Notes: generated from the letters alone by a model not told the origin. Counted from the first letter of the stretch, positions 37,884 to 47,280 are shown. The stretch is DNA of 64,000 nt from Dyella nitratireducens (GCF_014642835.1 NZ_BMJA01000005.1:62001-126000), one strand, 5' to 3'. Numbers and translations are program-made.

Positions 37884-37911
37884 ATAACTTTATTGTATTC
37901 ATTGATACGTA

Positions 37912-38814
37912 ATGAGCATGAATATCAACCTCCGGCAGTTGCGGGTTTTTCTCGCCGTGGCGCGACAGCGTCATTTCCGGCGTGCCGCCGAACATCTGTA
38001 TCTGAGCCAGCCTGCTGTAAGCCGGCACGTGGCCGAGCTGGAGACAGAGCTGGGCGTGCGGCTGTTCGATCGGAGCACACGGGAGGTGGTCCCCACCGAG
38101 GCCGGCCGCTACCTGGAAAGCGCGATCGAGCGTGTGCTGGACGAACTGGAAGGCGTGCTGGATCACGTGCATTCCGAAGGCGAGCGACGGCGTGGCAAGA
38201 TCCACATCGCGTCCGTCCCCACACTTTCGGCCAGCCTGATGCCACTGTGCATTGCCGACTGCGCACGCGAATATCCCGAGCTCACCATTCAGTTGCACGA
38301 TCAGGCGCAAACACTGGTGCTGGACAGCGTGCGCGGCGGCGAAGTGGATTTCGGCATCGCGATCGAACCACCCGAAGCCAGCGAATTCGACAGCGAAGTG
38401 ATCATGCATGATCCGTTCTGTCTTGCTTGCCGTCCCGAACATCCCCTCGCGCAGCACAAGACCGTTGCGTGGAAAAAATTGCAGGGACAGCCGTTGATAC
38501 TGCTGGACTACTCTTCCGGCAGCCGGCGATTGATCGATCAGCTGTTGCAAAAACACGGCGTGGAGGGACGCGTCGTTCAGCAGACCGGCCACCCTCACAC
38601 TGCGTTCCGTATGGTGGAAGCGGGGCTCGGCGTAACGGTAACTCCAGCACTTTCATCCCCTCCCGCCACACTCGCCGTACGCCCGCTGACACCCACCGAG
38701 CGGCGCGCCATCACCTTGATCCATCGTCGCCAGCGTTCGCTTTCGCCGTTGGCTGCGCTCGTTTGGAATCGCTTGCGGGAATTGGCGTCAAAAGGTGCGC
38801 TCACACCACGTTGA
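37912..38814 (+). CDS. LysR-family transcriptional regulator
   Basis: The 300-residue protein has an N-terminal winged HTH (LRQLRVFLAVARQRHFRRAA, then LSQPAVSRHVAELE) and a periplasmic-binding-protein-like effector domain from about residue 92 (KIHIASVPTLSASLMP). It is divergent from the BASS transporter gene with an 89-bp gap, the classical regulator-target layout. It belongs to the CynR/CbbR-like broad group; the inducer is unknown. Start at 37912; an ATG two codons later is also possible. Confidence 0.9.
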   Translation: MSMNINLRQLRVFLAVARQRHFRRAAEHLYLSQPAVSRHVAELETELGVRLFDRSTREVVPTEAGRYLESAIERVLDELEGVLDHVHSEGERRRGKIHIASVPTLSASLMPLCIADCAREYPELTIQLHDQAQTLVLDSVRGGEVDFGIAIEPPEASEFDSEVIMHDPFCLACRPEHPLAQHKTVAWKKLQGQPLILLDYSSGSRRLIDQLLQKHGVEGRVVQQTGHPHTAFRMVEAGLGVTVTPALSSPPATLAVRPLTPTERRAITLIHRRQRSLSPLAALVWNRLRELASKGALTPR

Positions 38815-38861
38815 GCGCCAGCTACTTACGCTCCATTCCCTTTCCAGGCACGGGAAAGTCC

Positions 38862-39572
38862 ATGCATTACGAACTCTATTACTGGACGGGCATCCAAGGC
38901 CGCGGCGAATACGTGCGCCTCGCACTCGAAGATGCAGGCGCTGACTACATCGACATCGCGCGCAAACACGGCGACAAGGCGATCATGCCGTTCCTGCGCG
39001 GCAGGCAGGATGGTGCCCTGCCTTTCGCACCACCGTTCCTCAAGGCAGGCCGCTTGGTGATTGCGCAGACGGCGACCATCCTCGCCTATCTCAGTCCGCG
39101 CCTGGGCCTCGTGCCCGGCGGGCAATCGGCAGAAATCTACGCGCAGCAGTTGCAACTGACGATCGCTGATTTCGTCGTAGAAATTCACGACACGCATCAT
39201 CCGATTGCCGTCGACCTGTACTACGAGCAACAGCGCGCCGCCGCACGCAAACGCAGCCAAGCATTTCGCGAAGAGCGGCTGCCGAAATTCCTCGGTTATT
39301 TCGAGCAAGTGCTGGAACGCGGCAATGGGCGGCAGGCACTTTCGCGCCACTCCTATGTCGATCTGTCGTTGTTCCAGCTCATCAGCGGACTCGACTATGC
39401 GTTTCCCAATGCCATGCGCGGCATGCAAAAACGTATACCACGCCTGCGCGCCCTGTCGGAGCGCATTGCCGAACGGCCGAATATTGCCGCGTATCTCGCT
39501 TCGCCGCGCCGGATTCCATTCAACGAAGATGGCATCTTCCGCCACTATGCCGAGCTGGACCCCGCGCGCTGA
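38862..39572 (+). CDS. Glutathione S-transferase family protein (Sigma-like)
   Basis: The 236-residue protein starts MHYELYYWTGIQGRGEYVRLALEDAG, with the Tyr used for glutathione activation, then PFAPPFLKAGRLVIAQTATI, the glutathione-binding region. The helical C-terminal domain has DLYYEQQRAAARKR and YVDLSLFQLISGL. It resembles the Sigma/Alpha-like GSTs. The long frame upstream is a shadow of the LysR gene; ATG 38862 is the family start. Downstream, a GC hairpin overlaps the stop and a REP doublet follows. Confidence 0.88.
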   Translation: MHYELYYWTGIQGRGEYVRLALEDAGADYIDIARKHGDKAIMPFLRGRQDGALPFAPPFLKAGRLVIAQTATILAYLSPRLGLVPGGQSAEIYAQQLQLTIADFVVEIHDTHHPIAVDLYYEQQRAAARKRSQAFREERLPKFLGYFEQVLERGNGRQALSRHSYVDLSLFQLISGLDYAFPNAMRGMQKRIPRLRALSERIAERPNIAAYLASPRRIPFNEDGIFRHYAELDPAR

Positions 39573-39587
39573 AGGCGCGCTCAGTCT

Positions 39588-39659
39588 GTAGGTTGGGGTG
39601 CAAACCCCAACATCGCGCTTTCTGTGCATCGCAATGCTGGGGTTGGCACCCCAGCCTAC
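39588..39659. repeat. GTAG-type REP doublet, copy 3 (right arm with paired changes)
   Basis: The left arm (39588-39611) matches consensus. The right arm (39636-39659) has GCTGGGG and CCCCAGC where the consensus has GTTGGGG and CCCCAAC, so both stem sides changed together. It lies between convergent stops of the GST and the EamA-type gene. Confidence 0.9.
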
Positions 39660-39664
39660 GTGCT

Positions 39665-40096
39665 TCAGAACAACGCAATCACCAGTGACCCGGCCACAAT
39701 CAGCACGCCGCCGACCAGCACCTGCCAGCTTGGCTTTTCACCTAGCAACAGCAGGCCCAACACGATCGCAATGGCCACGCTGAGTTTGTCGATGGGCGCG
39801 ACCTTGCTGATTGGCCCCAATTGCAAGGCACGGTAGTAGCACAGCCACGATAGCCCTGTGGCGATGCCCGAAAGCACCAGGAACACCCAGCTATGCCAGG
39901 GCAAACCGGAAGGCTTGGCCCATTCCGCGCGCAGGCTGAGGATGCCCGCAGTCACCGCGAGAATCACCAGCGTGCGAATGAAGGTGGCGAGATTGGAATT
40001 GATACCCGCCACGCCAAGCTTGCCAAACAGTGCCGTAAGCGCGGCAAAGAACGCCGAACCCAGCGCGAACAACAACCAGCTTTCGCGCAGGTTCAT
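39665..40096 (-). CDS. Half-length EamA-type membrane protein
   Basis: The 143-residue protein has about five helices and a single EamA repeat. It contains WLLFALGSAFFAALTALFGK, an RTLVILAVTAG helix and LGPISKVAPIDKLSVAIAIVL, the conserved second-half pattern, ending SWQVLVGGVLIVAGSL. Such small members probably dimerise to form a transporter. The substrate is unknown. It lies 10 bp downstream of the DUF2782 gene on the same strand. Confidence 0.88.
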   Translation of the reverse strand: MNLRESWLLFALGSAFFAALTALFGKLGVAGINSNLATFIRTLVILAVTAGILSLRAEWAKPSGLPWHSWVFLVLSGIATGLSWLCYYRALQLGPISKVAPIDKLSVAIAIVLGLLLLGEKPSWQVLVGGVLIVAGSLVIALF

Positions 40097-40106
40097 GCGT
40101 GAGGCG

Positions 40107-40643
40107 TCACTGACCGTTATCTTCCGTCGACGATGCCGACGCCGGCTTGCTGTCGCCCCAATGCATGATCCTGTACATCACAGGCTTCACCGGCGGCTGG
40201 CCGTTCGGATCGAGCATGTGGCCGTCCGAATTGACGTTGTAGATCTGCTGCGGACCGTGCTTGGGCGTGACCACCACCATGTAGACGCGACCGTTCTGAC
40301 GGTATTCCTGGATGGTGTTTTCACCTTCCTGCTGCACCGATACATCCGGCGGCGGCTGGCCGTTGGCATCGTGCGATTCCGGTACACCCGCCACCTTGGG
40401 CACCGGGATCGGCTTGCCTGGCAGATGGCTAGGTTCCAGCTCTGCCGGGCTCGATACCGGCTTGGCAGACGTGCTCGCCGCAGCCGGCGGCTCCTTGGCT
40501 GGATTCACACCCGGATCGTTCATGCCCGGCGGCGGTGGCGCGGGTGCGAAATGCGGCACAGCCGAAGAAGAGGACGACGACTGCGCGAAGGCCGACGGGG
40601 CGGCCAGGAGAGAAAGGGCGAGCAAGCAGGCTGCGTATTTCAT
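40107..40643 (-). CDS. DUF2782-like exported protein
   Basis: The 178-residue protein has a signal peptide (MKYAACLLALSLLAAPSAFA/Q), a long Ser/Pro/Ala linker, and a C-terminal domain of about 60 residues with ENTIQEYRQNGRVYMVVVTPKHGP and PVMYRIMHWGD. That domain matches the DUF2782 proteins found next to polA in Xanthomonadales. The preceding codons were not used because the signal peptide starts at ATG 40643. Function unknown. It is divergent from polA with a 139-bp gap. Confidence 0.85.
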   Translation of the reverse strand: MKYAACLLALSLLAAPSAFAQSSSSSSAVPHFAPAPPPPGMNDPGVNPAKEPPAAASTSAKPVSSPAELEPSHLPGKPIPVPKVAGVPESHDANGQPPPDVSVQQEGENTIQEYRQNGRVYMVVVTPKHGPQQIYNVNSDGHMLDPNGQPPVKPVMYRIMHWGDSKPASASSTEDNGQ

Positions 40644-40782
40644 GGCGGGGAGAACCTCGTCAGTGTCATCAAAGCATAGCAGTGAGCGGTTCGCTCGGCG
40701 GTGAATGGCCCGGCTGCCAAGTACGCCCGGCGGCCCCATCTTTGTTCCTGCTCTCTACGCTTTGTTCCCTTAGAATCCCGGC

Positions 40783-43512
40783 ATGCCAAACCTTACGCTC
40801 ATCGACGGCTCGTCGTACCTCTACCGCGCCTTCCACGCATTGCCGCCTCTCAGCAATGCGAACGGCGAACCCACGGGCGCCTTGTTCGGCGTCGTCAATA
40901 TGCTGCGCGCCACGTTGAAAGCGAGGCCCGATTACGTGGCCTTCGTCAGCGACGCGTCCGGCCCCACGTTCCGCAATGTGCTGTACGACAAGTACAAGGC
41001 GAACCGACCGCCGATGCCGGACGATCTGCGCGCACAGGTCGAGCCGATGCTGAAGATTGTCAGCGCATTGGGCTTTCCGATTCTGCGCGTGAGCGGCGTG
41101 GAGGCAGACGACGTGATCGGCACGTTGGCAAGCCAGGCGCACGAGCATGGCATCGACGTGCTGATTTCCACCGGCGACAAGGATCTCGCGCAACTGGTGC
41201 GCCCCGGCATCACCTTGGTCAACACCATGACCAATACCACCATGGACAGTGCCGCGGTGATGGAAAAGTTCGGCGTCAAGCCGGAGCAGATCATCGACTT
41301 TCTCAGTCTCACCGGCGACACCGTCGACAACGTGCCCGGTGTGAACAAGTGCGGCCCCAAGACGGCTGCGAAATGGTTAGCCGAATACGGTTCGCTCGAT
41401 GGCGTCATGGCGAATGCCGACAAGATCGGCGGCAAAATCGGTGAATACCTGCGCGAAGCGCTGCCCGAACTGCCGCTGTCGCGTCAGTTGGTCACGATCA
41501 AGGTCGATGTGCCGCTGGATTTCACCGTGCCGCAATTGCTGTTGCGCGACCGCGACATCGATGCGCTGCGCGAGTTGTACACGCGTTATGAGTTCAAGGC
41601 CGCGTTGAAAGACCTGGATAGTGCTACAACGGAAGTCGTTACTACGCCCTCGCCCGCCACCAGCGTCGAACCGGCACCCACAGCCAAGCCATCCATAGCC
41701 TCAGGCAAGGGTGAATACGAATTGGTGACTACGCAAGCGCAGCTGGATGCTTGGGTGGCGCGCATCAAGGAAGCACCACTGATCGCCTTCGACACCGAAA
41801 CCACCAGCATCGATGCGATGCAAGCGGACATCGTCGGCGTCAGCCTTTCCGTGGAACCTGGCAAGGCTTGCTATATCCCGCTGGCGCACGATTATCCCGG
41901 CACACCCGCGCAACTGCCGCGTGATCAGGTGCTCGCCGCACTCAAGCCCATCTTCGAAGATCCCAAGCGACCGAAGGTCGGTCAACACGCCAAGTACGAC
42001 ATGAACATCCTGTCGCACTACGGCATCGTCGTGCAGGGTCTGAAACACGACACCATGCTGGAATCCTACGTGTGGAACACCACCGCCACACGGCATGACA
42101 TGGATTCGCTGGCCAAGCGTTACCTCGATTACGACACGATCAAATACGAAGAGGTCGCCGGCAAGGGCGCCAAGCAGATTTCGTTCTCGCAAGTGGACCT
42201 CGATACCGCGTGCAACTATGCGGCTGAAGATGCGGACATCACCTTGCGCCTGCACCACGCGTTGTGGCCGCAGCTGGAAAGCGAACCGAAGCTGCGCAAG
42301 GTCTACGAAGACATCGAGATACCGCTGGTACCGGTGCTGGCCGGCATGGAACAGCGCGGCGTACTGATCGATGTGAATGAACTGCGCAAGCAGAGTCAGC
42401 AACTCGGCAAGCGCATGCACGAACTGCAGCAGGAAGCGTGGAAATCGGCCGGACACGAGTTCAATCTCGATTCGCCCAAGCAACTGCAGGCGATTCTGTT
42501 CGACGAACTCGGCTTGCCTGCCAAACTCAAGACACCAACGGGGCAACCCTCCACCAACGAGGAAGCACTCGAAGCGATTGCAGACGAACACGCGCTGCCG
42601 CGCCTGATCCTCGATTACCGTGGCCTTGCCAAACTGCGCTCCACCTACACGGAAAAACTCGCCGAGATCGTCAATCCACGCACGGGCCGCGTGCACACCA
42701 GCTATCACCAGGGCGCCGTGGCGACAGGCCGCATTTCGTCCACCGATCCGAACCTGCAGAACATTCCCGTGCGCACCGAGGAAGGCCGGCGCATCCGCCA
42801 AGCCTTTATCGCGCCCGAAGGTTGGCAAGTGATGGCGGCAGACTACTCGCAGATCGAGCTGCGCATCATGGCGCATCTTTCCGGCGACGAAGGCCTCTTG
42901 CGTGCCTTCCACGAAGGTGGCGATATCCATCGCGCCACTGCCGCCGAAGTGTTCGGACTTGAGCCCGATGCCGTCACCAGCAACCAGCGCCGCGCAGCAA
43001 AGGCGATCAACTTCGGCCTGATGTACGGCATGAGTGCGTTCGGGCTTGCGCGCCAGCTTGGCATCGACCGCGGCGAAGCCAGCGACTACATGGCGCGTTA
43101 TTTCTCGCGCTATCCCGGCGTGCACGCCTTTATGGACGCCACACGTGAACGCGCGCATCGCGACGGTTATGTCGAAACACTGTTCGGCCGGCGTCTCTAT
43201 CTGGAGAACCTAAGCGCACGCAACCCGGCACTGCGCGCCGGTGCCGAGCGCGCCGCCGTCAACGCGCCCATGCAAGGCACCGCCGCCGACATCATCAAGC
43301 GCGCCATGATCGCCGTAGCCGCCTGGCTGAAAGATCGCGACGACGCACACATGCTGATGCAGGTGCACGACGAACTGGTATTCGAAGTGCGCGCCGATGC
43401 CGTGGACACTGTGCGCGACGCCATCCGGCAGCATATGTCCGGTGCGGCAGAGCTGCGTGTGCCGCTGGTGGTGGACGTCGGCGTGGGCAAGAACTGGGAT
43501 GAAGCGCATTAG
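40783..43512 (+). CDS. polA: DNA polymerase I
   Basis: The 909-residue enzyme fills gaps, removes RNA primers and serves in repair. It has a 5' nuclease domain (residues 1 to about 290; TLIDGSSYLYRAFHAL, DDVIGTLA). The 3'-5' exonuclease domain keeps FDTETTS near residue 336, so proofreading is probably active. The polymerase domain has the catalytic aspartates in DYSQIELR (Asp687) and VHDE (Asp863). A Pro/Ala/Thr linker separates the nuclease from the rest. Full length. An sX13-like small RNA gene lies about 200 bp downstream. Confidence 0.99.
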   Translation: MPNLTLIDGSSYLYRAFHALPPLSNANGEPTGALFGVVNMLRATLKARPDYVAFVSDASGPTFRNVLYDKYKANRPPMPDDLRAQVEPMLKIVSALGFPILRVSGVEADDVIGTLASQAHEHGIDVLISTGDKDLAQLVRPGITLVNTMTNTTMDSAAVMEKFGVKPEQIIDFLSLTGDTVDNVPGVNKCGPKTAAKWLAEYGSLDGVMANADKIGGKIGEYLREALPELPLSRQLVTIKVDVPLDFTVPQLLLRDRDIDALRELYTRYEFKAALKDLDSATTEVVTTPSPATSVEPAPTAKPSIASGKGEYELVTTQAQLDAWVARIKEAPLIAFDTETTSIDAMQADIVGVSLSVEPGKACYIPLAHDYPGTPAQLPRDQVLAALKPIFEDPKRPKVGQHAKYDMNILSHYGIVVQGLKHDTMLESYVWNTTATRHDMDSLAKRYLDYDTIKYEEVAGKGAKQISFSQVDLDTACNYAAEDADITLRLHHALWPQLESEPKLRKVYEDIEIPLVPVLAGMEQRGVLIDVNELRKQSQQLGKRMHELQQEAWKSAGHEFNLDSPKQLQAILFDELGLPAKLKTPTGQPSTNEEALEAIADEHALPRLILDYRGLAKLRSTYTEKLAEIVNPRTGRVHTSYHQGAVATGRISSTDPNLQNIPVRTEEGRRIRQAFIAPEGWQVMAADYSQIELRIMAHLSGDEGLLRAFHEGGDIHRATAAEVFGLEPDAVTSNQRRAAKAINFGLMYGMSAFGLARQLGIDRGEASDYMARYFSRYPGVHAFMDATRERAHRDGYVETLFGRRLYLENLSARNPALRAGAERAAVNAPMQGTAADIIKRAMIAVAAWLKDRDDAHMLMQVHDELVFEVRADAVDTVRDAIRQHMSGAAELRVPLVVDVGVGKNWDEAH

Positions 43513-43715
43513 TCGGCAAAGCGCTTTATCCCGCAAATTCATGCGCGCCATTTAGACCGACCTAGGAAGACAACACGGATTTTTTACAGCATCGTCAGGA
43601 TTTCCTGAGAAGTACCGGCAACTGATCATCCACATGAATCCTGGCTAACCATTCCGGACTTATTGCACCACGCAGTGCAACTTTTCGGGCACTGGCGCGT
43701 TCTTACTCTACGGAT

Positions 43716-43838
43716 GCACGCAACGGCATCCCCGGCGACCCACCTCCCTGGGTCGCCACCCGGAATCGGCCCTCTCCCCTGGGTCGCCGATTCCCCGGCC
43801 CCGCGGACTTCCCCCTAAAGTTCGCGGGGCCTTTTCTT
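43716..43838 (+). ncRNA. sX13-like small regulatory RNA
   Basis: Behind polA, after about 200 bp with no gene, three consecutive hairpins have C-rich loops: 43734-43757 (loop CCTCCC), 43763-43793 (loop with CTCCCCT) and the terminator 43797-43831 (loop CCCCCTA). A -10-like TACTCT at 43704-43709 and TTTTCG at 43682 suggest a start near 43716, giving about 120 bases. The Xanthomonas sRNA sX13 is about 115 nt, lies next to polA, and uses C-rich hairpin loops to pair with G-rich mRNA leaders without needing Hfq. Location, size and loop pattern agree. The exact 5' end is inferred. Confidence 0.82.
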
Positions 43839-43839
43839 A
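43797..43839 (+). terminator. Terminator hairpin of the sX13-like RNA
   Basis: 14-bp stem GGCCCCGCGGACTT / AAGTTCGCGGGGCC (one G-U pair), loop CCCCCTA, followed by CTTTTCTT on the + strand. Confidence 0.92.
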
Positions 43840-43938
43840 TCTGTTGATTTTTCTTGCCCTGCGGCACGACAGATCGCGAGCCAACCGTTAGGATGGTGTT
43901 ACCGGCAGCCGCCCGCCGGTCAACCGAACTGGTCTGCA

Positions 43939-44979
43939 GTGCACATCAAAGGGAAACCTACTTCCTTCGACATCGCCCACTTGACCGGGGTCTCCCAGTC
44001 CACGGTCTCGCGGGCGTTGCGTGGCAGTCCGCTGGTGAGCGAAGAAACGCGCCAGCGTATCAAGGCCGCGGCCGACCAGCTCAACTACAAGGTGGACAAG
44101 AACGCGTCGAACCTGCGTTCACAGCACTCGGGCACCTTGGCCCTGCTGCTGTTCGAAGACCCCACCGCTGACGACTCGCACATCAACCCGTTCTTTCTTT
44201 CGATGCTGGGCTCGATCACGCGCGCCTGCGCGCTGCGCGGCTACGACCTGCTGATCTCGTTCCAGCAGTTGTCCGACGACTGGCATGCCGATTACGCCGA
44301 CACCAAGAAGGCAGACGGCATCATCCTGCTGGGTTACGGCGACTACCTGGCCTACCGCGACAAAATGCAGAAGCTGGCCGCCCAAGGCACCCGTTCCGTG
44401 CGCTGGGGCGCCGTGTTGCCGGACCAGCCGGACATCTCCATCGGCTGCGATAATCGGCAAGGCGGCCAAGCCGTGGCAACCCATCTGCTGGAACAGGGGT
44501 GCCGGCGCATTGCCTTCCTGGGTGACGCGTCCAGCCACTATCCGGAATTCTTCGATCGCTACCGCGGCTACGTCACGGCCCTGCAGCAGGCCGGCATCGA
44601 CGCCGACAGCGCCTTGCAAGTGGACGCCATCGAGAGCACCGAGCGGGCCGGCTACGAAGCGCTGGTAACACTGCTGGAACGCAAGCTGCCGTTCGACGCC
44701 ATTTTTGCCGCCAGCGACCTCATCGCCATCGGCGCCATGCGCGCGCTGGCCAGCCACGGCATCAAAGTGCCCGAACAAGTAGCCGTCGCCGGCTTCGACG
44801 ACATCCCGATGGCCCGCTTCCTCAACCCGCCGCTGACCACGGTACTGCAGGACACCAAGCTGGCCGGCGAGACATTGGTCGACAACCTGCTGTGCCTGAT
44901 CCGCCGCGAGCCCGTTGAAACGCAGTTGCTGCCAGTGAAACTGGTGGTGCGGCGCTCCAGCCAGTACGGCACGCACTAA
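43939..44979 (+). CDS. LacI-family transcriptional regulator
   Basis: The 346-residue protein starts with GTG and has the LacI HTH FDIAHLTGVSQSTVSRALRG (residues 10-29), hinge helix NASNLRSQHSG, and a sugar-binding core with GIILLGYGDY, GCRRIAFLGDAS and VAGFDDIPMARFLNPPLTTV. It is likely a sugar-responsive repressor. It stands alone between the sX13-like RNA and the VOC/ECF module, and is the only LacI gene in the window. That makes it one candidate for the ATACGTAT or GTAAACGTTTAC operators in the saccharide locus further right, but nothing proves this. Confidence 0.92.
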   Translation: MHIKGKPTSFDIAHLTGVSQSTVSRALRGSPLVSEETRQRIKAAADQLNYKVDKNASNLRSQHSGTLALLLFEDPTADDSHINPFFLSMLGSITRACALRGYDLLISFQQLSDDWHADYADTKKADGIILLGYGDYLAYRDKMQKLAAQGTRSVRWGAVLPDQPDISIGCDNRQGGQAVATHLLEQGCRRIAFLGDASSHYPEFFDRYRGYVTALQQAGIDADSALQVDAIESTERAGYEALVTLLERKLPFDAIFAASDLIAIGAMRALASHGIKVPEQVAVAGFDDIPMARFLNPPLTTVLQDTKLAGETLVDNLLCLIRREPVETQLLPVKLVVRRSSQYGTH

Positions 44980-45097
44980 AGACCCCCGCATCCTCGTCAC
45001 CCTCGGCTAAGAGCGGAGCGACGGCGTCGTGTCGATTTCGCTCCCCCTGCTTCGTCTCCTTATCGAGAAACCCACTCAAGCCATGGAGGAAGCACCC

Positions 45098-45511
45098 ATG
45101 TACGTCCAGCCCTACCTGTTCTTCAACGGCCGCTGCGAAGAAGCCATCCACTATTACGAGAAACACCTTGGCGCCAAGGTCAACGCCAAGATGCGCTACA
45201 AGGAAGCGCCGCCGAGCGATGGCCCCGGTGCAAACGCCAATGGCGAGCACATCATGTACAGCAACGTCACCATCGGCGATACCGTGCTGATGGCCTCCGA
45301 CGATTGCGTGAACAAGGAAACGAAGTTCCAGGGTTTCTCGCTGTCGCTCACCGTGAACAGCAACGCCGAAGCCGAGCGCGCCTTTGCGGCACTGGCTGAC
45401 GGCGGCCAAGTGCACATGCCACTGAGTCAGACCTTCTTCTCGCCCTACTTCGGCATGGTGGTCGACCGCTTCGGCATCAGCTGGATGGTTATCATCCCGC
45501 CGCAGGAATAA
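45098..45511 (+). CDS. VOC-superfamily protein, PhnB-like
   Basis: The 137-residue protein has the PhnB/glyoxalase-like pattern: MYVQPYLFFNGRCEEAIHYYEKHLGA, HIMYSNVTIGDTVLMASD, FQGFSLSLTVNSNAEAERAF and the terminal GMVVDRFGISWMV. ATG 45098 is taken because GGAGG lies eight bases upstream; earlier ATGs in the frame have no such site. It is the first of three genes (VOC, DGPF protein, ECF sigma factor) in a row with small gaps. No substrate can be named. Confidence 0.85.
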   Translation: MYVQPYLFFNGRCEEAIHYYEKHLGAKVNAKMRYKEAPPSDGPGANANGEHIMYSNVTIGDTVLMASDDCVNKETKFQGFSLSLTVNSNAEAERAFAALADGGQVHMPLSQTFFSPYFGMVVDRFGISWMVIIPPQE

Positions 45512-45523
45512 AGGAGTAACACC

Positions 45524-45937
45524 ATGCGATTCATGATGCTGATGCTGCCGGCAGGCCAATGCGATGCCGCGCCCGATGCAAAGCCAAGCGCGGAAGCCGT
45601 TGAGAAAATGATGCGCTTCAACAAGTCGCTGCAGGAAGCCGGCGTGCTGCTTGCCCTGGATGGCTTGCATCCGCCGTCGGCTGGCGTACGTGTAAGCGCC
45701 GTCAACGGCAAGCCGAAGATCGTCGACGGCCCGTTCGCGGAAGCCAAGGAAGTGGTGGGCGGCTACTGGATGATCGACGTGGGCTCTCGCGACGAGGCGA
45801 TCGCCTGGGCCTCGCGCTGTCCGCTTGGCCCCGGCGACACCATCGAAATCCGCCAAGTATTCGAGATGGCCGATTTCCCGCCCGACGTCCGCAAGGCTGC
45901 CGACGGTTTCGACGATCCGCGCCAGTCGGCGACTTGA
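45524..45937 (+). CDS. YCII/DGPF-domain protein
   Basis: The 137-residue protein has MRFMMLMLPAG, then KIVDGPFAEAKEVVGGYW with the DGPF motif that names the family, and SRDEAIAWASRCP. It has a dimeric alpha/beta ferredoxin-like fold. DGPF proteins are the characteristic partners of the ECF42 sigma factor group, and such a factor follows 52 bp later. AAAGGAG precedes the start. Function is unknown. Confidence 0.9.
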   Translation: MRFMMLMLPAGQCDAAPDAKPSAEAVEKMMRFNKSLQEAGVLLALDGLHPPSAGVRVSAVNGKPKIVDGPFAEAKEVVGGYWMIDVGSRDEAIAWASRCPLGPGDTIEIRQVFEMADFPPDVRKAADGFDDPRQSAT

Positions 45938-45989
45938 TGTGCCGATATGAACTTGCGCCGCGCCGAAGCAAGTGCTGTGATCGGTGGCC

Positions 45990-47273
45990 ATGACGACGGC
46001 CACCCACATCCATCGCACCATCGAAGCAGTATGGCGCATCGAGTCAGCGCGCCTCATCGCCGGCTTGGCGCGCATGGTGCGCGATGTGGGGCTGGCCGAG
46101 GAACTGGCGCAGGACGCACTGGTGACCGCACTCGAGCGCTGGCCGGAAAGCGGCGTGCCGGACAATCCTGGCGCATGGCTGATGACCGCCGCCAAGCACC
46201 GCGCCATCGATCAACTGCGGCGCAAAAAGCTGATCGAACGCAAGCACGAGGCCCTCGCCTATGAAGCAGAAGGCGAGGCTGAGGATGGCAAGTCGGAGCT
46301 GGAAACCATGCTCGACGATGACATCGGCGACGACCTGCTCAGGCTGATCTTCACCGCCTGCCACCCGGTGCTTTCCGCCGAAGCGCGCGCCGCACTCACG
46401 CTGCGCCTGCTCGGCGGTCTGGCCACGGACGAAATCGCCCGCGCCTTCCTCGTCCCCGAACCCACCATTTCACAGCGCATCGTGCGCGCCAAGCGCACGC
46501 TGTCGGAAAAACAAATTCCCTTCGAAGTACCGCGCGGCGAAGAACGCAACGAACGGCTCGCCTCCGTGCTCGAAGTGATCTATCTCATCTTCAACGAAGG
46601 TTATGCCGCAACCTCCGGCGATGACTGGATCCGCCCGGAGCTATGCAACGAAGCCATGCGGCTTGGACGCGTGCTGGCCGGCCTCGCGCCCCAGGAACCG
46701 GAAGTATTCGGTCTGCTGGCACTGATGGAAATCCAGGCGTCGCGCCTGCATGCACGCACCACGCCGACCGGTGAGCCGATTCTGTTGGCGGATCAGGATC
46801 GCAGCCGTTGGGATCCGCTGCTGATCCGCCGCGGCCTCGCTGAACTGGACCGCGCAGAAAAGCTGGGCGGTGCACATGGCCCGTATGCCTTGCAAGCAGC
46901 CATTGCTGCCTGCCATGCGCGTGCGCGTACGATCGAAACGACAGATTGGACGCGTATTGCCACGCTTTATGCCGAACTGGCACAGGTGTTGCCGTCGCCG
47001 GTGGTGGAACTCAATCGTGCCGTGGCCGTGGCGATGGCCTCGGGCCCCGCGGCAGGGCTTGCGTTGGTCGATACGCTGGCAAACGAACCGTTGCTGCGCA
47101 ATTACCACTTGCTGCCCAGTGTGCGCGGCGATCTCCTGAGTCGACTCGAACGTCACGCGGAAGCGCGTGAGGAGTTCGAGCGCGCAGCGTCCTTGGCGCG
47201 TAATACGCGTGAGCGACATTTCTTGCAGCAACGGGCAGCTGCTTGTGACGAAGCCAACCGCGCGAGTCACTGA
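45990..47273 (+). CDS. ECF-type sigma factor with C-terminal TPR-like extension (ECF42 type)
   Basis: The 427-residue protein has sigma region 2 (LARMVRDVGLAEELAQDALVTAL, WLMTAAKHRAIDQLRRKK) and region 4 (LTLRLLGGLATDEIARAFL, ISQRIVRAKRTLSEK). About 200 extra residues form helical repeats (LNRAVAVAMASGP, RGDLLSRLERHAEARE). This long C-terminus and the DGPF gene next door define ECF42. No anti-sigma factor is present, so the extension may control activity. Start ATG 45990 is used; GTG 45984 is an alternative two codons earlier. Confidence 0.9.
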   Translation: MTTATHIHRTIEAVWRIESARLIAGLARMVRDVGLAEELAQDALVTALERWPESGVPDNPGAWLMTAAKHRAIDQLRRKKLIERKHEALAYEAEGEAEDGKSELETMLDDDIGDDLLRLIFTACHPVLSAEARAALTLRLLGGLATDEIARAFLVPEPTISQRIVRAKRTLSEKQIPFEVPRGEERNERLASVLEVIYLIFNEGYAATSGDDWIRPELCNEAMRLGRVLAGLAPQEPEVFGLLALMEIQASRLHARTTPTGEPILLADQDRSRWDPLLIRRGLAELDRAEKLGGAHGPYALQAAIAACHARARTIETTDWTRIATLYAELAQVLPSPVVELNRAVAVAMASGPAAGLALVDTLANEPLLRNYHLLPSVRGDLLSRLERHAEAREEFERAASLARNTRERHFLQQRAAACDEANRASH

Positions 47274-47280
47274 TCAATCT

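Noticed and set aside
41701..43158. A 485-codon open frame opposite polA
   Set aside because: Antisense shadow; composition rich in His, Gly and Val with no domain.
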